From contig MU634610.1 in the NCBI GenBank assembly GCA_026770595.1, positions 1-11,134 on the forward strand: DNA of 11,134 nt, in the 5' to 3' direction. A model generated the notes under the pieces. It ran no database searches and had not been told where the DNA came from. It saw only the letters and a list, made by a program, of their open reading frames with translations. The translations under genes and the position numbers were made by a program. Origin of the DNA: Ochromonadaceae sp. CCMP2298. Its lineage: Eukaryota > Sar > Synurophyceae > Ochromonadales > Ochromonadaceae. Positions 1-6,124 of the stretch are shown piece after piece (position 1 is the stretch's first letter; every line of letters starts with the position of its first letter).

Positions 1-698
1 ACGAAGCTGCACAACGCCGTGCCTGCTACAGAGAATCTCTCAAAGATTTGCTTGTAAAGCAATCTTTGGCTCTAGTAAAGACTACTAGAGCGAGGCCCAT
101 CGCGCAGACCGCGGACGAGCAGCAGGAGGAGCTCCAGGCACGGAGCCGCAGTAAACTGACCGATCGGGACCGCCGGAACATGCTTCACTCATATGTCCAG
201 CGCGAGCAAGAGTTTGTGGACTCCTGGACCACCTCGTTAGACGCGCTCGATGGCCTCTGTCCAGGAGAGGCAGTCCATTCGGGGGAATGGGTCGTGCACT
301 TCTGCACGACCTGCCAAGCAGAAGACGCTGGCGAGGAGTACAGGTCTCTGGTGAGCCACGCTGCGGCAGACAGGCCCGTGCTAACTCGCCCACATGGGCA
401 GAAGCTAACTCCAGCCTTCATCCAGAATGAGCTGCAAGGCAAGACCTCGATCTTGCGAAGAGGAAAATTGCGGAAAAATATTTGCAACAACGAGTTTGAT
501 CTGCAGGCAGCAGTTGACAACCTAGATCTCGGAAGGAGATTGCACCGGCTGTGTGGGGCTGGCGCTAACAATGATGCTTCGGAGGGAGAGGACAACTACT
601 GCGCAATCCTGTTCATGCTCAGCTTCAAGATAACTGCGATGGATCCCGCCAATCGTCGTATCCAGTTAAATGGTCACTGGCTCGACATTGTTGATTAA
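1..698 (+). CDS. Hypothetical protein, 5'-partial (C-terminal 231 residues)
   Basis: The frame is open from position 3 to the TAA at 696-698 and has no upstream stop, so the gene enters from outside the window; the TTG at 48 is not a believable start. The visible 231 residues are hydrophilic and rich in Arg, Glu and Gln near the start, including a charged, probably helical stretch (about residues 40-75) rich in Glu, Gln and Arg. One Cys pair (FCTTC) follows, and the tail is well-formed and ends GHWLDIVD. No signal peptide, membrane segment or catalytic motif is visible, and I do not recognise the family. Mixed amino-acid composition, with no simple-sequence character, argues that it is truly coding. 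It could be a host gene or the end of a mobile-element ORF; nothing visible decides between them. No AATAAA-type signal is seen after the stop. Confidence 0.6.
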   Translation, partial: EAAQRRACYRESLKDLLVKQSLALVKTTRARPIAQTADEQQEELQARSRSKLTDRDRRNMLHSYVQREQEFVDSWTTSLDALDGLCPGEAVHSGEWVVHFCTTCQAEDAGEEYRSLVSHAAADRPVLTRPHGQKLTPAFIQNELQGKTSILRRGKLRKNICNNEFDLQAAVDNLDLGRRLHRLCGAGANNDASEGEDNYCAILFMLSFKITAMDPANRRIQLNGHWLDIVD

Positions 699-1485
699 CC
701 AAAACCAAAATGCTGTGTTCATCAGTTAGTACAGTTGTTCATAATCCATAACATACACGCTCCGTTGAAAAGTAATGAACAATTTAAGCCTAACCAGTAA
801 ATTTGTGTGTGGTTGGGTAGGGGTGTGTGTGTGCGGGAGGGTAGGTGTGTGGGTGTGGGTGGGTAGGTAGGTGTGTGTGTGGGGGTGGGTAGGTGTGTGT
901 GTGTGTGTGTGAGTGGGTAGGGGTGTGTGTGGGTGGGTTTATTGTCCACGGTTATTGTGTCATACGTTTCGTCTCTTTGTGTCATGAATAAGGGCGTCGA
1001 TAGTATGCTAGATTCATAGTAGGAACAACACTTTCTCTGGTACACCCCAATGGAGAAGCAAAGGAGGTCCACCACCTTCTGTTGATACGGTGAAAAACAG
1101 ATGCAACACGAAGAAATCAAATGTCACGAGTGTTGGGAGTTTAAAGTGAATCAACTGCAAATATGATGCTCTAGAACGTCTCACATTGTGCTTTGGGCAA
1201 AACGGCAAACGAGCGTTTGCTGGATTGAGATGACGTGGCAGTAGCTACAGTCAACACCTTCGGAACCATCCCTGCTAGCCTAATCGGGGATAAATAATCG
1301 AAGGCCATGCTTTCGGTTCATGTGTTCGGTCCGCATTACTTCTTTCTTAGCGAGGATACCCAGTTCATACCACAAAGCAGATTAACCAACTGCTTGAAAC
1401 ACGACTTGGAATTCATACGCAAATAAAAGTTAAAGGGACAAGGCACTGGAAAGGGGTTCGGTTGATTGAAAAATAAAAAAATGAT
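699..1485. other. Intergenic stretch without a supportable gene
   Basis: Beyond the GT minisatellite at 804-938, this stretch holds no frame with protein-like composition. The open frames that cross it on the minus strand depend on reading through the CA/GT repeat or are short and unrelated to anything recognisable. A small palindrome, GCAAACGAGCGTTTGC (1205-1220, 7-bp arms around AG), is the only other structure noted. A continuation of the F-box reading frame that is broken near 3335 was looked for here and not seen. Confidence 0.5.
804..938. repeat. G-rich GT minisatellite
   Basis: About 135 nt of degenerate GTGTGT, GGTAGG and GGGTGG units on the plus strand. The G-clusters are spaced closely enough to allow G-quadruplex folding. 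The tract has the same flavour as the GGTGTG and CACACCC blocks inside the ubiquitin-protease gene (around 7078-7115 and 7645-7690) and at 10690-10712, so it appears to be a genome-wide simple-sequence tendency and not a locus-specific element. It is not a regular telomere repeat. Confidence 0.85.
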
Positions 1486-1648
1486 GGGGGGCATAATCGG
1501 GGGGGCATAATCCAAAAATGGATTTTTCAAGTTTTGAAAACTTTGAGAGTATTATTTTTTACATTCCAAAAAATAATTTTGGAGGAGGTGGTCTGGAATT
1601 CGTAATTTGGTAATGCCCCCCGATTATGCCCCCCGATTATGCCCCCTG
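1486..1648. repeat. Inverted repeat with GGGGGGCATAATC arms
   Basis: The left arm at 1486-1513 consists of two GGGGGGCATAATC-type units (the second has seven Gs). The right arm at about 1611-1648 carries the reverse complement as units of TTATGCCCCCCGA, matching except for one C in a run. The arms enclose about 100 nt of AT-rich DNA that contains a near-perfect palindrome AAGTTTTGAAAACTT (1529-1543, unpaired centre base). The arrangement resembles a miniature inverted-repeat element or a structured repeat. No target-site duplication was identified and no coding capacity exists. The right arm overlaps the first unit of the tandem array that follows. Confidence 0.7.
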
Positions 1649-1786
1649 TTGATGCCCTTGTACAAAAATCGTAAAATACCTAATGCCCCCCATTATGCCC
1701 CCCGATTATGCCCCCTGTTGATGCCCTTGTATAAAAATCGTAAAATACCTAATGCCCCCAATTATGCCCCCCGATTATGCCCCCTA
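1611..1786. repeat. Tandem direct repeat, about 70-bp unit, 2.5 copies
   Basis: The units start at 1611, 1681 and 1750. Each opens with TAATGCCCCC followed by one or two TTATGCCCCCCGA-like subunits; the two full units continue with TGTTGATGCCCTTGTA, AAAAATCG and TAAAATACC. Unit 1 (70 nt) and unit 2 (69 nt) differ at only a few bases; unit 3 is cut short and runs into the TTA microsatellite. The near identity indicates recent duplication. The short open frame across it is a product of the repeat and is not called as a gene. Confidence 0.9.
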
Positions 1787-1808
1787 CTATTCTTATTACT
1801 ATTATTAC

Positions 1809-1853
<45 letters not shown>
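1787..1853. repeat. (TTA)n microsatellite
   Basis: An almost pure TTA/ATT trinucleotide run, interrupted only near its left end (TTC, TTAC). It lies directly between the CCCCCC-rich tandem repeat and the AT-rich viral block, so it may sit on or beside the left edge of the insertion. Poly-Ile and poly-Leu frames over it are artefacts. Confidence 0.95.
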
Positions 1854-1933
1854 GAAATTTATCCTATCTATCCTCACTTTAGGAAGTATTGTAAGAAATA
1901 AAGTCTTTTTTTTAAATAATATTCCCTCCCACC

Positions 1934-1976
1934 AATTCATACAAAACAATCAAAAATATATGATTTTGTATGAATT
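1934..1976 (-). terminator. Perfect 13-bp hairpin at the end of the protease gene
   Basis: The arms AATTCATACAAAA (1934-1946) and TTTTGTATGAATT (1964-1976) are perfectly complementary around a 17-nt AT-rich loop. The right arm ends at 1976, the last base of the protease TAA on the minus strand, so the stem begins at the stop codon. The position and palindromic form match the 3' transcript hairpins known to guide transcript ends and polyadenylation in mimiviruses and their virophages. Use of the same mechanism here is inference. It could also serve as a simple intrinsic structure between genes of the intact element. Confidence 0.65.
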
Positions 1977-2473
1977 TACTTTAGCAATTTTTGCCGAACA
2001 ATAGGATGTATCCCACCGTATTTCATAAAGAAGGATTTTAAAATCCTATCGTTTTCTTTTGTATTTTCGACAAACAAATTGACAAAGTCATTTGAACCTG
2101 TGTAAATATCCCCCCTATACAAATGCGTCATCCAGATTGCGAAAGCAAGGACGAAGAACCCACAATTTTCTGATTTGGGGTCTTGAATAATCCAGTTATT
2201 TACGCCATATGTTAAAAACCGTTTCTTGATGAAACGGTCGATTTCGTTGGGACAAGGAGCCCCGAAGCTGTCAAAATAGCAGCACCGTTTTGCATCACAA
2301 AAGGAACCAGTCCAATGGGTGCCAGAGGCGTTGCCGAATTTATCAGCAGAATCCAGATTGTAAATTGAAAATCCTGGCTCTATTTTGGCGGGCAGTTCAT
2401 TCTTCAAAGACAATGAATTGACTTTAATCTTGTAGTGTTTTGCCATCTCCAACAGTTCTCTATTTGAAAGCAT
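1976..2473 (-). CDS. Adenain-type (C5/Ulp-like) viral maturation cysteine protease
   Basis: A complete 165-residue protein, the normal size for adenovirus, Polinton-like virus and virophage capsid-maturation proteases. The catalytic set is present in the order expected for the family: His53 in GTHW, Asp68 in YFDSFG, Gln97 in IQDPKSENCG (oxyanion hole) and Cys104 in CGFF. The N-terminus (LSNRELLEMAKHYKI, then NELP and an FSIYNLD strand) also follows the viral pattern. In the intact virus it would cleave capsid and core precursors during virion assembly. No frameshift or stop interrupts it, so it could still be active or be recently integrated. The start is the only good ATG; it is preceded by TCTCAT, ATAG and an A-run, a pattern shared with the other two viral starts. 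The upstream minus-strand gene ends 8 nt before it. A cellular SUMO protease is the only alternative, and the small size and AT-rich viral context argue against it. Confidence 0.9.
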   Translation of the reverse strand: MLSNRELLEMAKHYKIKVNSLSLKNELPAKIEPGFSIYNLDSADKFGNASGTHWTGSFCDAKRCCYFDSFGAPCPNEIDRFIKKRFLTYGVNNWIIQDPKSENCGFFVLAFAIWMTHLYRGDIYTGSNDFVNLFVENTKENDRILKSFFMKYGGIHPIVRQKLLK

Positions 2474-2481
2474 TTTCTATA

Positions 2482-3033
2482 TTATGAGACGATATTTTTC
2501 TTTTTAAGATTTACAAGTTTCTCACGGAGTGCCTCTCTTTGAAGGTCCATAACGACGTCGATGATACTTTTCTTCTTTAGAATAGAGCGAACACGTTTAG
2601 TAGCATCAGGAACTACAACCTCTACCTCTACCTCTATCTCAACCTCTACCTCTTTTTCCTCCTCTACCTCTGCCTCTGCCTCTTTTTCCTCCTCTACCTC
2701 TACCTCAACCTCTGCCTCTTCCTCCTCTACATCTACCTCTGTCTCTACCTCTTCCTCAATTATTGTAAGAACGTCTAAACTCCTATCTACCTCTTCAATG
2801 AGAATTGTGGGATTGTCCCCTCCAAAAAAGGTTTCATACGCATAGAGGTCGCTCAAATCTGGTTCATTGTCAATTTCAGCCATTTCGCTATCATAGACGA
2901 GACCAACGCTCATCTGTGGAGCAAGTTCTTCCATCGTGGTTTGAATATTGGTTTGGATTTTCTGTCAACAATGTCCTAACGGTTTCGGCGGCTGACGGCT
3001 GAATTTAGAGACTTTGCTTCTAAATTTAGACAT
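2482..3033 (-). pseudogene. Viral acidic low-complexity protein, long form broken by one TGA
   Basis: The intact downstream part starts at ATG 2934 and encodes 150 residues. These are an acidic N-terminus (about 1-55), a Glu/Val repeat (about 58-110, encoded by GAGGTA-type hexamers) and a basic C-terminus with TKRVRSILKKK and an amphipathic helix-like end. The same frame continues upstream through ten more codons to a TGA (2965-2967), and beyond it to an ATG at 3033 that opens 22 basic residues beginning MSKFRSKVSKF. That upstream ATG carries the same TCTCAT...ATAG...AAAATG context as the protease start, which suggests it is the original start and that TGA is a later nonsense change. The result would be a basic-acidic-basic protein of about 183 residues. 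I do not recognise the family; a scaffold or DNA-condensing core protein is a guess from charge pattern and location. If 2934 is the true start, the gene is intact. Confidence 0.6.
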
Positions 3034-3090
3034 TTTGTATGCTATGGAATGAGATTTTAAAATCTGCTTGAAATATATACATAGCAAATG
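3031..3090. promoter_or_regulatory. Bidirectional viral promoter region
   Basis: The spacer between ATG 3033 (minus) and ATG 3088 (plus) is 54 nt. On the minus strand TCTCAT and CCATAGCATAC lead into AAAATG; on the plus strand AAATATATACATAG leads into CAAATG. Both, like the protease upstream region (TCTCATAATATAG then AAAATG), place ATAG a few bases before the start. The centre holds a perfect 14-bp palindrome AGATTTTAAAATCT (3052-3065). The shared elements suggest a viral promoter, but only three instances are available, so a motif test over a larger set is needed to prove it. Confidence 0.5.
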
Positions 3091-3333
3091 TCAAAAACGA
3101 TTCTTCTTAATTCAAGTCAGTTTGACGGGAACAACAAATTAATTTATAGATTTCCGACGAACGTTGAACTGCACGGTAAAGAGGTGTGTCTGGTAAATCT
3201 TTCTTTTTACAATTGCTTTTTCAACATTAGTACGGCTTTAGCAAACAACACCATTACGATTACGTTCCCAATTTTCACATCTAACACCGTATGCACGCTT
3301 GCTAGTGCATCCACATTTTCTATATGGAATTGA
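3088..3333 (+). pseudogene. N-terminal part of a putative viral structural protein, truncated
   Basis: The ORF opens with SKTILLNSSQFDGNNKLIYRF, then a KEVCLVNLSFYNCFFNIS segment and a short beta-rich NNTITITFP stretch. From general knowledge, this opening (an NSS motif, a Phe/Tyr-rich strand ending near FNIS, then NTITITFP) resembles the first domain of large virion proteins in Polinton-like viruses, whose full length is several hundred residues. Only about 63 such residues remain; the last 18 do not fit the pattern and end at a TGA (3331-3333) next to the F-box sequence. The gene was therefore cut at or shortly after position 3279. It is divergent from the acidic gene. The exact role (penton, minor capsid or attachment protein) cannot be decided from this fragment. 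Confidence 0.55.
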
Positions 3334-3617
3334 TCGCACATTCTGACGCTCAAACGGGAGCCCAGATATAGAACCAAGTCGAAGCTTTCCATCCCCTCGA
3401 AGCACGGTGGCACTGAGTGGCGCTTGATGCGAAAGATCCCATAAGAAGTGTCATCGAGCTTGACATCCCAGCTGCACAGGTCGAAACGCAGCTGCAGCAG
3501 TTTGCGGGAGCACGCTGACAATGCGAAGAGCTCTTCATTCGAGAGGAACGGAGCGACGGCCAGTGCGAAAGGGCTGCCGAGAAGGTGTGCCCAGTCGGGC
3601 TGCTCAGGCTGCGCCAT
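3207..3617 (-). pseudogene. F-box-like host protein fragment fused to antisense viral sequence
   Basis: From ATG 3617 (strong context, AGAAGAATGG) the frame encodes an N-terminal F-box-like helix set: a PFALAVAPFLSNEELFAL stretch followed by SACSRKLLQLR, matching the usual 'L..PFLS.EEL..LS..CR.L' pattern at residues about 17-44. F-box proteins bind Skp1 and deliver substrates to SCF ubiquitin ligases. Residues about 45-94 (ending near LGSRLSVRMC) are in GC-rich, host-like DNA. From about residue 95 the frame runs into the reverse strand of the viral structural gene and stops at 3207, so roughly the last 40 residues are antisense viral sequence. Either the host gene was broken by the insertion or its end was replaced. 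The missing C-terminal part was not found left of the viral block. The PDI-like gene ends 407 nt upstream on the same strand. Confidence 0.6.
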
Positions 3618-4024
3618 TCTTCTGGAGGGTAAGGTCGCGTGTGTGGATTTTTACGACAGAAATCAGAGCAGAGAGGATGCTCTAGAATTCCAGGAATGTC
3701 CCTGCTGTGGAAGCTTTTTCTTACCACACATTTCACATTTTCTCGGGCGAAAATAGACTAGCGTTTCGTTCGGGGACTAAGAAAGGTGGGGGAGGCGGGA
3801 GTGAGGAGCATGTGAGCGTGGAAATGAAACTGTATACATAAAAAGTAGGTTTAGTCTTGATAAATTTAATCTGACAATCCCGATACGATACTATGAGAAA
3901 ATACAACAATTTATATATGACAATATGATAATATGATAATCGAGCAATCTGTGTTGTATGAGTCCCTAATCTACGTCCCCGTGCCCCCCCTGCACTGCTG
4001 ATCTAACAGTATGGCACCCGTACT
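3618..4024. other. Spacer: PDI-like 3' flank and F-box 5' flank
   Basis: No coding frame of its own is supported here; the open frames at 3448-3756 and 3350-3736 are shadows of the F-box frame. The middle (about 3820-3950) is AT-rich with repeated ATATGATAAT units. It must contain the 3' end signals of the PDI-like gene and the promoter of the F-box gene, both on the minus strand. No clear consensus signal was identified. Confidence 0.5.
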
Positions 4025-6124
4025 CTAAAACTCGTCGTTGTCGTCCAGCAGGTGCGAGAGTCGGCCTCCAATGACAGTGGTGGTGGTGGTGGTGGTCGCA
4101 GTAACCACTGTCTCCTCCTCCTCGCCAGCGCCTCCCGCCTCTGCCTGCTTGAGCCTCTTTCTCTTCTGCCTCTGCATCTCCGCCTGCTCCCGCTCCTCCG
4201 CCTCCTCCGCCCTCCTGTCCTCAGTGCGCTTCTTGTCCAACGCCACCTCTCTCTCCCGCACCTGCTCCTTGTAGCGCTCCTTGTCGAGATCGCTCAGGTG
4301 TGGCAGGTTGCCTAGCTCGATGGGGATGGAGGCCTGCTGTTGCACCCACTTCATCATCTGCTGCACCTTGCTTACCCCGCTGAAGAACGTAAAAGGAGGC
4401 CCCTTGTCCATAGCAGGCACCATAACCATAATAGGCAGAGCACCTTGCATGAGGTTCAGAGAGGCGGGGGGAGACTCCTGGGACACATCCATGCGCGCGA
4501 TGGTGAGGGAGGGCAGGCCCAGCTCCCCAAACCGCAACGCCATGCGCTTGTAGTACACGGCGAAGTGCGCGCATGCCTCGCTGTTCTCCGCGTGCAGCAT
4601 GAGCACCACGTCCTTGTCGTCCATCACCACCTCATCGAAGTTAGCCATGGTCACCACCACCACCGCGCCGTCCCCCCTCTGCCCGTCCCCAAACTGCTCA
4701 GACACCCCCACCGTCTCCGCAGGCGCCTTCTTTTTCTCCCTCCGCGTGGCGAGGTTTTTGGGGTTCACGGGCAGCGCCGAGGTTAGGGCTTTTTTGGCCA
4801 TCTCTTTGGTGTCCTCTATGCTGCGCAGCTTGCCCGAGACGAAGTCTGCGCAGAACTGCAGCAACGTGTCCCGGTTCACTGGAAGTTCCTCGGGAAAGGG
4901 GACCTGGGACCCATCTCGAGTGTTGAACGCAATGGAGGGCAGGCGCTCCTGTCCCCCGTAGAGGCCTAGGGATTTCATCTGGTCCTGGTGCTGCACTCCG
5001 TCTAGGTACACGAACAGGATGCGGCCCACGTGCTCCTGTGCGGCCAGCCGGAACTCCCCCAGGAGCTCTTCGTTAAACACGCCCCCGCTGCGCCCCCCCA
5101 CGAAAGTCTCCCCCTCCGCTATGGCGTGCTCGTCTGTGAGATCCAAGAACAGCATGAGTATGGGCAGTCTTTGCTTCTCGTAGAGCAGGAAATTGGTGCC
5201 CGTCATCTTGCCCACCAGTGGGAGGGAGTTCTTCAACACCCACGATTTGATGCCCGCATTCTCGCCGTACAACTCGTCTAGATTGACCGACTGCCGCACG
5301 CCCTCGCCCAGCATGAGCATAGCGGGTGTGCGGTCGATGGACCTGTTGGCCTTGAAGAATGCGCAGGTGGGCTTGTGCGTTACGAGTCCGAAGTAGAGGT
5401 CCTCGTTCAACTGCAGCTCCTTGGCCGCCTCCACGAACTCCTCGTAGTCGTCCTCCTCCACATCCATCTCACCGAAGAAGCCCACCGTCATCGCGGTGGC
5501 CACGCCGTACCTATTTTTGTCTTTGCGGGAGTCCAGGAATGCCGTGACCTCCTCCACGCTGTGGAGGGGGACGGCCGCTTTTCCCAGCTGCTTGTCCACG
5601 TAGGTCAGCACGGCCTCCACGCTGTGCACGCCCCGGTACACAATCGGACGCATCTTCTGGAACAATACCAGTGCGGGGAGGTCGACCGCGCCCACCTCTG
5701 CGGCGATGCTCTTCATGCGGTCTGCGTCTCCGCGGGCGAAGGGGATGTTGCGCTGGGTCAGGGCCAGAGACAGGTTTCGGTAGGCAGGCTCCACAGAGAT
5801 GCACTTGTAGCAGCTGTAGGAGGAGAAGCCCACAATCATCAGCTTGTGCTGCGAGACCGTCTGGGTGAAGTTCTTGCGCGTGATGTTGAAGTGGCCGGCG
5901 GTCAGGATGGGCACGATGTCTCCCTCCTCGGCGAAGGTCGTGTCGCACGCGTCTCCCAGGTAGCCCACGAAGCACTGGCAGCTGTAGTCCACACAGTGAC
6001 CGTGCCCGTTGCAGTTGTTGAAGCAGACGGAGCCGTCCGCTGCCTCCTGGACCACGGCCCACAGCGGCGCGGCGCACAGGAGCCATAACAGCGCCGCCGT
6101 TAGCAGCCGAGAATGAAGCGACAT
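4025..6124 (-). CDS. Secreted EGF plus multi-thioredoxin protein (PDI-like)
   Basis: An intronless 699-residue protein. Residues 1-23 form a signal peptide (LLTAALLWLLCAAPLWA). Residues 34-60 form an EGF-like module with six Cys (34, 38, 44, 49, 51, 60) and the GHGHC motif. Thioredoxin domain 1 (about 65-180) has the redox pair CYKC (Cys105, Cys108) and the cis-Pro at DLP150. Two middle thioredoxin-fold domains (about 190-300 and 305-435) lack CxxC. A last one (about 487-600) keeps a cis-Pro (ALP564) but has only SEAC (Cys518) at the active site. A charged helix (about 610-662) and an E/T-rich tail with a Thr run follow. Four N-glycosylation sequons (N80, N85, N117, N260) agree with a lumenal location. 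The C-terminus NDEF resembles a degenerate KDEL-type ER signal. It probably acts as an ER oxidoreductase or chaperone with one working redox centre. It diverges from the ubiquitin-protease gene. Confidence 0.85.
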   Translation of the reverse strand: MSLHSRLLTAALLWLLCAAPLWAVVQEAADGSVCFNNCNGHGHCVDYSCQCFVGYLGDACDTTFAEEGDIVPILTAGHFNITRKNFTQTVSQHKLMIVGFSSYSCYKCISVEPAYRNLSLALTQRNIPFARGDADRMKSIAAEVGAVDLPALVLFQKMRPIVYRGVHSVEAVLTYVDKQLGKAAVPLHSVEEVTAFLDSRKDKNRYGVATAMTVGFFGEMDVEEDDYEEFVEAAKELQLNEDLYFGLVTHKPTCAFFKANRSIDRTPAMLMLGEGVRQSVNLDELYGENAGIKSWVLKNSLPLVGKMTGTNFLLYEKQRLPILMLFLDLTDEHAIAEGETFVGGRSGGVFNEELLGEFRLAAQEHVGRILFVYLDGVQHQDQMKSLGLYGGQERLPSIAFNTRDGSQVPFPEELPVNRDTLLQFCADFVSGKLRSIEDTKEMAKKALTSALPVNPKNLATRREKKKAPAETVGVSEQFGDGQRGDGAVVVVTMANFDEVVMDDKDVVLMLHAENSEACAHFAVYYKRMALRFGELGLPSLTIARMDVSQESPPASLNLMQGALPIMVMVPAMDKGPPFTFFSGVSKVQQMMKWVQQQASIPIELGNLPHLSDLDKERYKEQVREREVALDKKRTEDRRAEEAEEREQAEMQRQKRKRLKQAEAGGAGEEEETVVTATTTTTTTVIGGRLSHLLDDNDEF

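Larger units (their letters stand above)
1855..3335. mobile_element. Remnant of an integrated Polinton-like virus or virophage
   Basis: This block is distinctly more AT-rich than the genes on its right. It carries three compact frames with virus-style spacing: an adenain-type protease, an acidic low-complexity protein 8 nt upstream of it, and a divergently transcribed structural-protein N-terminus 54 nt beyond the putative ATG at 3033. The maturation protease is a hallmark of Polinton/Maverick elements, Polinton-like viruses and virophages. Major capsid, packaging ATPase, polymerase and integrase genes are all absent, so this is a fragment of an element normally more than 10 kb long. The right edge is sharp (truncated structural ORF against an F-box frame, within about 3279-3345). 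The left edge is uncertain, between the TTA microsatellite and the protease hairpin. No terminal inverted repeats or target duplication were found. Assignment to Polinton-like virus versus virophage is not possible from these genes alone. Confidence 0.75.

Noticed and set aside
804-938. Telomere repeat or CRISPR-like array
   Set aside because: The units are irregular GT/GGTAGG mixtures with no fixed period and no spacer structure.
722-1120. Minus-strand frame with a Thr/His/Pro repeat
   Set aside because: The middle is a reading of the GT minisatellite and both ends lack protein-like features.
1486-1513. GGGGGGCATAATC arms as terminal inverted repeats of the viral element
   Set aside because: The partner arm lies at 1611-1648, left of the viral genes, and no copy was found near the right junction at about 3335.
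1607-1855. Apparent 82-residue protein with a poly-Leu tail, and poly-Ile frames beside it
   Set aside because: They are direct translations of the 70-bp tandem repeat and the TTA microsatellite.
1976-2473. Cellular SUMO/Ulp protease instead of a viral one
   Set aside because: The 165-residue size, the viral N-terminal pattern, the AT-rich context and adjacent viral-type genes all favour a viral maturation protease.
4340-4786. Long plus-strand frames opposite the PDI-like gene (also 5375-6088)
   Set aside because: They are antisense shadows of a GC-rich gene, with His/Arg/Val-rich composition and no domain. The minus strand has a signal peptide, EGF and thioredoxin motifs.
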